Below, in pieces: positions 15,908-22,619 of a stretch of 64,000 nt of DNA. The number at the start of each line of letters is the position of its first letter. Within the stretch, counting starts at the first letter, position 1. A program made the translations under genes and the position numbers. The notes below the pieces were generated by a model. That model was not told where the DNA came from. It ran no database searches and saw only the letters and a program-made list of their open reading frames with translations. This DNA comes from Pseudomonadota bacterium. Its GTDB lineage: Bacteria > Pseudomonadota > Gammaproteobacteria > UBA9214. The stretch spans positions 1 to 64,000 of the forward strand of contig JAWLAI010000005.1 in the NCBI GenBank assembly GCA_041395565.1, read 5' to 3'.

Positions 15908-16166
15908 TATTCTGTGCCTCCTGACCCTTTTGCACGTCATGAGCAGAAGGCTGCTTCGCTTGACCGATCAACCCCAGCACTAAGCTTCTTATATTCTGGG
16001 CCTCCCCCCCAAACTCAAATGCACAACTGTCAAAACTACTGTCCTTTAGCAGGAAATTACCTCGCGTTACCACTATTCGACATCTAAAGAATTTGCATCT
16101 GACGTATTCGTTACCATCGAGAACGACCGTCGTGCCCTCGAAATTACAATCTTGAAAATGTGCCAT
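15900..16166 (-). CDS. Small pentapeptide-repeat-like protein in a putative cassette
   Basis: An 88-residue protein starting MAHFQDCNFEGTTVVLDG. Spaced Phe/Cys motifs (FQDCNF, YVRCKFFRCRIVV, FLLKDSSFDSCAFEF) suggest a short right-handed beta-helix of the pentapeptide type, common among integron cassette proteins. It starts 17 bases after the core site GTTAGGC at 16189-16183, with a leader containing GAGAAAAAAT. It overlaps the next gene by 8 bases. Function unknown. Confidence 0.6.
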   Translation of the reverse strand: MAHFQDCNFEGTTVVLDGNEYVRCKFFRCRIVVTRGNFLLKDSSFDSCAFEFGGEAQNIRSLVLGLIGQAKQPSAHDVQKGQEAQNNV

Positions 16167-16182
16167 ATTTTTTCTCTATGAG

Positions 16183-16189
16183 GCCTAAC
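16183..16189 (-). other. Integron core site at the 5' end of the cassette
   Basis: Leftward GTTAGGC fits GTTRRRY exactly and is the complement of the inverse core at 15588-15594, defining a roughly 600-bp unit holding two overlapping genes. Upstream (to 16260) there is a CTGCCAA/TTGGCAG hairpin but no second inverse core and no integrase, so whether this was attI or attC is unclear. Confidence 0.45.
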
Positions 16190-16281
16190 TACTATTTGAC
16201 GGAGTGGGTAAACCTGCCAACAATTGGCAGATCTGTATGTCTAATTTCTGTATATAGCATTCTTGTATGCATATCCAGAAA

Positions 16282-16631
16282 CTAGAAAGCAAAATCCTCG
16301 TCCAGGATCCGTTGCTCCAGACCCAGCTCCAGCACCTTGCCATAGGGCAGGTTCCAGGCCATCCGTTCCGGATTCCAGTAGCCACCGGCCTGCTTGACCA
16401 GGTCCCGCAGCTCGCGCTCGCCGCAGCCGAGACGGAAATAGACCCGGCGTTGCGCGGGTATCCGCACCCCGGGCAGCCAGTCCTTTTCCTCGACAATGAG
16501 TTCGATGGTCTTGTAACGCTTGCAGCGCGCCTTGTCGTAGCGGTAGCGCACGCACACCAGCTGCTCGCCTATTCCCGCAGCAGCTGCCGGGTACCGTTCA
16601 TGCCGGGTTTCAGCGTTGCCTTGACCTCCAT
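16282..16631 (-). pseudogene. Conserved hypothetical gene interrupted by a one-base frameshift
   Basis: An ATG at 16631 encodes MEVKATLKPGMNGTRQLLRE and then meets TAG at 16571-16569. One frame over, translation continues as GEQLVCVRYRYDKARCKRYK through to 16282 (ending ILDEDFAF). Joining the two with one restored base gives about 116 residues; REY-GEQLVCVRYRYD is exactly what I expect of this widespread short hypothetical family (LKPGxxGTxxL...YGxxLVCVRYRYD...ELIVEE...WNPER). A separate GTG at 16557 could still express the 91-residue C-part. Either a real mutation or a sequencing slip; the location beside the cassette cluster is notable. Confidence 0.7.
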
Positions 16632-16665
16632 GTTACCGGCACGCCCTCCCTGTGCGGCCTTCCTG

Positions 16666-17664
16666 CTAGCCGGCGGCTGCCGGCAGTCGCGCCAGCACCT
16701 CGTTTTCGACGAATGCGCACAGCGGCACAAGCTCGGGATAGCGGCTGCCCGTGTCGGTGATATACCCGAGCGTGCGCGGGATATCGCCGAGATAGCCCGG
16801 CTTGCCGTCGCGGTGGTAGAGGCGCGCGAAAATGCCGCTGGCCTTGAGATGGCGTTGCACGCCCATGAGATCGAACCAGCGCAGGAACTGCGCCGGGTCT
16901 TCGTGTTCCTCGCGCAGGATGCCGGTCTGCAGCGCCAGCGCCTGGTAGCCCAGCGCCCACTCCTCCACCCGCGCCCGCGGCCAGGCGATGTAGCAGTCAC
17001 GCAGCAGCGACACCAGGTCGTAGGTGACCGGCCCGCAGACCGCGTCCTGGAAATCGAGGATGCCGGGGTTGTTGCGCGCCGTCACCATCAGGTTGCGCGA
17101 GTGGTAGTCGCGGTGCACGAACACCTGCGGCTGCGCCAGCGCGTTCTCGACCAGCAGCGCAAAGGCGGCATCGAGCAGCGCGTGCTGCGCCGCGTCCAGT
17201 TCGATGCCGAGATGCCGGCCCGCCAGCCAGTCGCGGAACAGCTCCATCTCGCGCAGCAGCAGCGCGCGGTCGTAGGGTGGGAGGTTGCCGCAGGCGCAGG
17301 TCTGCAGGGTGGCCAGCGCACCGAGGGCGTCGCCGTACAGGCGCTCCACGCTGGCCTCGCCGAGCGCCCCCAGGTATGGCCTGCTGCCCAGGTCCGACAG
17401 CAGCAGGAAGCCCTGCGCCAGATCCTCGTCCAGCACCTCGGGCGCGTTCAGGCCGGCATCGACCAGCTGCCGCGCCACCTGGATGAACGGCCGCGAGTCT
17501 TCCTTGTCCGGCGGTGCGTCCATGACGATGAAGCTCGCGCCGTCGTGCAGCACGCGGAAATAGCGCCGGAAGCTGGCGTCGCTGGAGGCCGGCGCCAGGG
17601 TGTAGTCGGTGAATTCGAGTTCGTTTTCCAGCCAGCGTTTCAGCGCTTCGAGGCGTTGGGGCAC
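16666..17664 (-). CDS. amgK: N-acetylmuramate/N-acetylglucosamine 1-kinase AmgK
   Basis: The 332-residue protein is an aminoglycoside-phosphotransferase-fold sugar kinase. ASSDASFRRYFRVLHDGASF and VMDAPPDKEDSRPFIQVARQ near the N-terminus are characteristic of AmgK; VFVHRDYHSRNLMV is the catalytic Brenner motif, and GILDFQDAVCGPVTYDLVSL the metal-binding region. AmgK phosphorylates MurNAc at C1 for MurU in cell-wall recycling. GTG start at 17664. In Pseudomonas amgK and murU sit together beside lptD; here murU is 14 kb away, while lptD is still about 5 kb distant across an efflux operon. Confidence 0.9.
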   Translation of the reverse strand: MPQRLEALKRWLENELEFTDYTLAPASSDASFRRYFRVLHDGASFIVMDAPPDKEDSRPFIQVARQLVDAGLNAPEVLDEDLAQGFLLLSDLGSRPYLGALGEASVERLYGDALGALATLQTCACGNLPPYDRALLLREMELFRDWLAGRHLGIELDAAQHALLDAAFALLVENALAQPQVFVHRDYHSRNLMVTARNNPGILDFQDAVCGPVTYDLVSLLRDCYIAWPRARVEEWALGYQALALQTGILREEHEDPAQFLRWFDLMGVQRHLKASGIFARLYHRDGKPGYLGDIPRTLGYITDTGSRYPELVPLCAFVENEVLARLPAAAG

Positions 17665-17740
17665 GGGTTACCTGCCTGTATAGGGGTGATTTTGCGGCAA
17701 AAGATACCGCGTATTTGGCAATGGCGCCACGCTCACCGTG

Positions 17741-17770
17741 ACCGTCATTCCCGCGAAGGCGGAAATGACA
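17741..17770. repeat. REP-like palindrome, short copy
   Basis: GTCATT-CCCGC, a GAA loop and GCGG-AAATGAC form an imperfect hairpin of the same CGTCATTCCCGCGAA family seen at 11106. It lies in the 446-base gap between the amgK start and the RND pump's stop. Confidence 0.6.
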
Positions 17771-17930
17771 TGGAATGTAAATTGGCACTGGCAATGCATC
17801 ACGCCTGTCAGGCATTTCATACGGCGGCCGTGAGACAAACCGGAATCAGGCTTGCGCCGTATATAAAGCTGGCGGACGCAGTCTGCTGCTGCAGCGTTTC
17901 CAATGCCATGGACCAACCAGCAATACCCAG

Positions 17931-18003
17931 TGCCGTCTGCGCCCTCTGTGCTCTCTGTGGCAGTCTTTTGCTTTCTTCGCGCCTTTGCGTCTTTCGGCAA
18001 CCG
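17931..18003. repeat. Dispersed intergenic repeat of CTCTGTG/CTTTGCG type
   Basis: This stretch has CCCTCTGTGCTCTCTGTGG then TTGCTTTCTTCGCG and CTTTGCGTCTTTCGG. The pattern belongs to a family of low-complexity intergenic repeats found in many environmental genomes. Read leftward it yields the peptide-like string KARRKQKTATESTEG, a known source of false gene calls. No gene is supported in 17665-18110. Confidence 0.5.
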
Positions 18004-18110
18004 CTCCCTGCGTTGCTCTCGGCTCGGGCATCCTGCTTCGCTCTCACGGGCCCATCCATGGACCCGTACCGCCTACATCCCTGTAGTCGTGCGCGAGACC
18101 GGGTTTCCTG

Positions 18111-21100
18111 TTACGCCTCGGTCTTCGGGAACAGCGCCCGGTAGCGCGCGCAGCTCCAGTCGCGCAGGTCGTCGACGATCAGGTAGAAGCTGGGGATGGC
18201 GATCAGCACCACGGCGGTGGCGCACAACAGGCCGAAGCCGAGGCTCACGGCCATGGGCGAGAGAAAGGCAGTCTGGCCGGTGGCGAAGAAGATCAGCGGC
18301 GAGATCCCGAGGAAGGTGGTGATGCTGGTGAGCAGGATCGGGCGGATGCGCACGCGGCCGGCCTGCACCATGGCCTCGATCCGGTCCAGGCCTTCCGCGC
18401 GCAGGCGCTTGGCGAAGTCGATCAGGATGAGCGAGTCGTTCACCACGATGCCGGTCAGCGCGAGGAAGCCGATCGCGGACAGGAACTGCGTGTTGTAACC
18501 GAACAGCAGGTGGCCGAGCACGACGCCGATGGCGCCGAAGGGAATGGCGATCATCACCACCAGCGGATCGAGCAGCGAGCGGAACAGCGCGGCGAGGATG
18601 AAGAAGATGATGGCCGCCGAGATCAGCAGCGCATCCTTCATGCCGCTGAACGATTCGCTGGCGTCCTTCTTCTCGCCCAGGAACAGCAGCTCGTAGCCGG
18701 GCAGGCGCCGGTCGATGTCGCCGAATGCCTTGCGGACCAGCTCGGTGACCTCCAGCGGCGTGGTCACGCTGTCGTCGACGTCGGCGGTGACGATGCCGAG
18801 GCGGCGCGTGTCGCGCCGGCTGATGGTGTTCATGCCCCGCCCCGTGCCGATGTCGGCGACGTCGCCCAGGTACACCAGCCGGCCGTCGGCCAGCACCAGC
18901 GGCAGCTCGGCCAGGTCGCTGGCATGGCGGATGGCCTCCGGATAGATCACGCGCACCGGCACGCGCTGGTTGCCGCGCGTGACGTGCACGGCCTCGACGC
19001 CGAGGAAGCCGGTGCGCACGGCATCGGCCAGGTCGCTCTGCTTCAGGCCCAGCTCGCGGCCGCGCGCGTTGAGCGAGTAGCGGTATTCCAGCTTGCCGGT
19101 CTCCAGGTTCTGGCGCACGTCGTGCACCCCGGGCAGACGCTCCAGGTAGTCGACCATGCGCGTGGCCTCGTCGCGCAGCACGCGCACGTCGCGCCCGGCC
19201 ACGCCGACCTCGATGTCGGCGCCGGCGGGGCCGCCCTGCGGGCGCTGGATGGACATGCGCTGGATGCCGGCCACCGTCGCGAGTTTGTCGCGCAGCTCGT
19301 TGATGATCGCCTCGGTCGGACGCGCGCGGCTGCCCGACGCCGAGAAGTCGAGGCTGACCAGCGGCGAGATGTAGCGCTCGATGACGCCCTCGGGCTTGGC
19401 CTTCTGCAGGTCCACCACCAGCTGGATGTAGTGACTGCCGATCTGGAAGCGGTTGAAGTCGATGAAGCTGACGCCGACGTTGGTCAGCAGCGTCTTGAGA
19501 TCCCGTTCGTCCAGCGTGGTCAGGATCACCTGCTCCATGCGGCTCGCCAGCCGCGCGGTGTCCTCCAGGCTGTAGGTCTGCGGCGCCTCGGCGTTGATGA
19601 AGAACTGGCCGACGTCGACGTCGTCGAACAACTGGAACGGGATGCGCGTGGCCGCGAAAATGAGCGTCACGACCAGCAGTCCGCTGCTGAACAGGGCGAC
19701 GAAATAGCGGTTGTCCAGCGTCCAGCGCAGCCAGCCGATGTAGCGCTCCAGCAGCTGGCTCCAGTCGACGACGCGCTCGCCGGACTGGCGCGCCCGCCTG
19801 CCCGCGTGCAGCAGCTCGGCGGCGTGCGAGGGCAGCACCCCGAACGCCTCCCACAGCGAGCCGAGCAGCGCCGCACTGACCACCACCGGGATCACCGCGA
19901 TGAACTCACCCATCACCCCCTTGATGGAGAACATGGGCATGAACGCGGCCACGGTGGTGGCGGTGCTGGCGATCACCGGCCACAGCACCTCGCCGGCCCC
20001 CACCCGCGCGGCCTCGTGCGCCGGCCTGCCCTGCTCCATGTGCCGGTACATGTTCTCGGTCACGATGATGGCGTCGTCGACGATCAGCCCGAGCGCGATC
20101 AGGAACGCGAACAGCGACACCATGTTGATGGTGTAGCCGAGGTAATACAGCGCCACCACGGCGACCAGGAACGACACCGGGATGCCCATGGCGGTGATCA
20201 GCGCCACACGGAAGTTCAGGAACAGGTACAGCGACAGCAGCACCAGCACCAGGCCGACCAGCCCGGAGGACTTGACCAGGTTGAGACGGTTCTTGACGTA
20301 CACCGAGAGATCGTTGAACAGGCCGACCTGGATGGTCGGCGGCAGCTCGCCGCGCAGCGTGTCGGCGAACGCGTACACGGCATCGGCCACGTCGATGGTG
20401 GAGGCGTCGACCGTCTTGGTCACGGTGAGATTGACCGAGGGACGCCCGTTGAAGCGGCCGAGCGTGCGCGCCTCTTCCAGGCGCAGCCGGATGCCCGCGA
20501 TCTCGCCGAGCCGCAGCTGGCCGCCGCTGGCGTTGCTGCGCACCGCGATGGCACCGATCTCCTCCGGCTGCGGCGCCACGCCCTTGCCGCGCAGCAGGAT
20601 ATCGCCTTCGCGCGCCTTCAGCGAACCGCCCGGCAGGTCGCGCAGGTTGCCGCGCACCGCGGCCAGCACCTCGGCGAGCGCGACCCCGCGCGCGGCGAGC
20701 TCGAAGGGATTCACCTCCACCCAGATCTCCCACTCGCGGTCCCCGGCGGCGCCGACGCTGGCGACACCGGGCAGTTTCGCCATGCGCTCCTGCACGCGCT
20801 CGGCCTGTTCGTACAGATAGCCGCGCGACACGTCGCCGTACAGGCTCAGACTGATCACCGGGAAGCGCGCCTTCACCCGCACCAGTTCCGGTTCCTCCGC
20901 CTCTGCCGGCAGGTCGGTCACCTGGTCGAGCGCGGTCTGCGCGTCGCGCATGTACTGGTCGACGTCGGTGCCGGACTTGAGCTTGATCAGGATCGCGGCC
21001 GCCCCCTCGCTGCTGGTCGAGGTGAGTTCGTCGATCTCGGGCATGCCCTCGAACTCCTCCTCGATGGGGATGGTGACCTGCCGTTCCACCTCTTCCGGCG

Positions 21101-21263
21101 AGGCGCCCTCGAACACGACGCTGATACTGACCGCGTCGAGTTCCACGGTCGGGAACATCTCCTGCGGCATGGCGCGCCAGGCCAGCACCCCGAGGATCAC
21201 CACGATGCCGAGCAGCAGGTTGGTGACCAGCGGGTTGTTGATGGAATACCGGATCAGCGACAT
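18111..21263 (-). CDS. RND-family efflux transporter, inner-membrane pump
   Basis: The 1050-residue protein has the AcrB/MexF-type layout: an N-terminal helix (NNPLVTNLLLGIVVILGVLA), a first periplasmic loop with GASPEEVERQVTIPIEEEFE, six helices, a second loop, and six helices ending FGLLCATAVVLIAIPSFYL. GLIVDDAIIVTENMYRH in TM4 contains the proton-relay pair Asp396/Asp397. The pump uses the proton gradient to expel drugs or other toxic compounds through a tripartite complex. The adaptor gene ends 16 bases upstream; no outer-membrane channel is in the window. ATG start at 21263. Substrate cannot be predicted; HME metal-type motifs are not obvious. Confidence 0.93.
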   Translation of the reverse strand: MSLIRYSINNPLVTNLLLGIVVILGVLAWRAMPQEMFPTVELDAVSISVVFEGASPEEVERQVTIPIEEEFEGMPEIDELTSTSSEGAAAILIKLKSGTDVDQYMRDAQTALDQVTDLPAEAEEPELVRVKARFPVISLSLYGDVSRGYLYEQAERVQERMAKLPGVASVGAAGDREWEIWVEVNPFELAARGVALAEVLAAVRGNLRDLPGGSLKAREGDILLRGKGVAPQPEEIGAIAVRSNASGGQLRLGEIAGIRLRLEEARTLGRFNGRPSVNLTVTKTVDASTIDVADAVYAFADTLRGELPPTIQVGLFNDLSVYVKNRLNLVKSSGLVGLVLVLLSLYLFLNFRVALITAMGIPVSFLVAVVALYYLGYTINMVSLFAFLIALGLIVDDAIIVTENMYRHMEQGRPAHEAARVGAGEVLWPVIASTATTVAAFMPMFSIKGVMGEFIAVIPVVVSAALLGSLWEAFGVLPSHAAELLHAGRRARQSGERVVDWSQLLERYIGWLRWTLDNRYFVALFSSGLLVVTLIFAATRIPFQLFDDVDVGQFFINAEAPQTYSLEDTARLASRMEQVILTTLDERDLKTLLTNVGVSFIDFNRFQIGSHYIQLVVDLQKAKPEGVIERYISPLVSLDFSASGSRARPTEAIINELRDKLATVAGIQRMSIQRPQGGPAGADIEVGVAGRDVRVLRDEATRMVDYLERLPGVHDVRQNLETGKLEYRYSLNARGRELGLKQSDLADAVRTGFLGVEAVHVTRGNQRVPVRVIYPEAIRHASDLAELPLVLADGRLVYLGDVADIGTGRGMNTISRRDTRRLGIVTADVDDSVTTPLEVTELVRKAFGDIDRRLPGYELLFLGEKKDASESFSGMKDALLISAAIIFFILAALFRSLLDPLVVMIAIPFGAIGVVLGHLLFGYNTQFLSAIGFLALTGIVVNDSLILIDFAKRLRAEGLDRIEAMVQAGRVRIRPILLTSITTFLGISPLIFFATGQTAFLSPMAVSLGFGLLCATAVVLIAIPSFYLIVDDLRDWSCARYRALFPKTEA

Positions 21264-21279
21264 CGCGGCGCTGCGTGCC

Positions 21280-22437
21280 TCAGGACGCCGTGCGCGGCTG
21301 GCGCTCGACGCTCACGCGCTGGCCGTCGCTGAGCGCCGCGACGTCGCGCACCACGATCAGCGCATCCCGGTCGATGCCGCGCCGGATCTCCTGCCAGGCG
21401 CCGACCCGGTGACCGGGCACGACCGCGACCCGCTCCAGGGTGTCGCCATTGAGCCGGAACACGAAGCTCTGTCCTTCGTCGTACAGCACGGCCGTGGCCG
21501 GCACCGCCACCACCTGCTGCAGGGGCTGCAACGGCAGCCGCACCTGCGCGACCTGTCCGGGGCGGGCGGGTCCGGCGGCGAGGCGCACGCGCAGTGCGTG
21601 CGTGAACGTGACCGGGTCCGGGTCCAGCTGCAGGGAATGCACCGTGCCGGGCAGGGTCGCGCCGTCGACCTGCACCTCGACCGGCTGCCCCTGGCCGAGC
21701 GCGGCCGCCACCTCGCCGCGCACCTCGACATACAGGTCGAGGCTGGCGGCATCGACCAGGTCGACGACCGCCTGGCTCGGGGTGACGTAGTCGCCGGCCT
21801 GGGCCTCGACCCGGTTCACGGTCCCGGCGAACGGCGCCCGCAGCTCGGTGCGCGCCAGGTTGCGGGCGGCACGATTGCGCGCCGCCTCCTTCAGGGCGAG
21901 CCGGGCATCCGCTGTGGCCGTGCTGGCCTTGAGCTGGGCGACCTCGGATTCCAGCCGGATCAGCTGGATGCGCACCTCGTCCAGGTGCGATTTGGAGACC
22001 AGCGCATCCGCGCCGAGCTGTTCCAGCCGCTTGAGATCGTTGTCCTGCAGCGCCTGGTTACGGCGCGCCAGCACCAGCAGCTCGCGGTCGCGCTCGATGT
22101 GGCGGCGCTCCTGCGCGAGCTGGGCCTCGGCCTCGGCCAGTGCGTCCGCGTAGTCGCCCGCCGTCAGGGCCAGCAGCAGCTCACCCGCCGTCACCGCCTG
22201 GCCGGGCTCGACCGCGCGCGCGGCCACCTGTCCCGCCAGCTCGAAGTGCAGCGCCGCCTGCCGCGCGGGCTCCAGCCGCCCGCTCACCGTCGCCACGGGC
22301 TGCAGGTCGTGCAGACCGACCGCAGCGACGGACACGCGCGTGGGCAAGGCCTCGCGCAGCTCGGCCTCCTGTTCCGGCGCGGTCAGCAGGAGCAGGGCGG
22401 CGAGCGCGGCCAGGCCCAGCAAAAGCATGCGCTGCAT
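21280..22437 (-). CDS. RND efflux periplasmic adaptor (membrane fusion protein)
   Basis: The 385-residue adaptor starts MQRMLLLGLAALAALLLL, a signal/anchor sequence; an in-frame GTG at 22458 is an alternative start. SGRLEPARQAALHFELAGQV and later LARTELRAPFAGTVNRVEAQ are the two lipoyl-like halves around a long coiled-coil hairpin (about residues 100-180, rich in Ala, Glu and Arg), followed by beta-barrel and C-terminal domains (VVAVPATAVLYDEGQSFVF). It links the inner-membrane pump to an outer-membrane channel. It lies 16 bases upstream of the pump gene and is transcribed divergently from lptD. Confidence 0.9.
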   Translation of the reverse strand: MQRMLLLGLAALAALLLLTAPEQEAELREALPTRVSVAAVGLHDLQPVATVSGRLEPARQAALHFELAGQVAARAVEPGQAVTAGELLLALTAGDYADALAEAEAQLAQERRHIERDRELLVLARRNQALQDNDLKRLEQLGADALVSKSHLDEVRIQLIRLESEVAQLKASTATADARLALKEAARNRAARNLARTELRAPFAGTVNRVEAQAGDYVTPSQAVVDLVDAASLDLYVEVRGEVAAALGQGQPVEVQVDGATLPGTVHSLQLDPDPVTFTHALRVRLAAGPARPGQVAQVRLPLQPLQQVVAVPATAVLYDEGQSFVFRLNGDTLERVAVVPGHRVGAWQEIRRGIDRDALIVVRDVAALSDGQRVSVERQPRTAS

Positions 22438-22619
22438 GGGTGACTTGATTGCTAACACACTGATTATAAATTAATTGAAAGTAACGCCATTCTATGCGAT
22501 TTTACCTCGCGTCTGCCATCCGGCCGGCCGCCGATTCCAGGATCACGTTAGCTCTGTTCAATGCGCCCCAGCCCGTCGCGATTCCGCCCTTCCTGCCCGA
22601 CCGCCCGGATACCCGCCGC
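22438..22619. promoter_or_regulatory. Divergent promoter region between the efflux operon and lptD
   Basis: An AT-rich core at about 22461-22485 contains TATAAT-like hexamers on both strands (TATAAT leftward, TATAAA rightward). Spacing to -35-like sequences is poor, so exact promoters are not assigned. A weak in-frame upstream start for lptD exists at 22494, but its 42-codon extension is unlikely to be translated ahead of the signal peptide. Confidence 0.35.

Noticed and set aside
18510..21332. A 940-codon rightward open frame antisense to the RND pump
   Set aside because: His/Arg/Gln-rich translation without any domain; produced by high GC on the opposite strand of a clear transporter gene.
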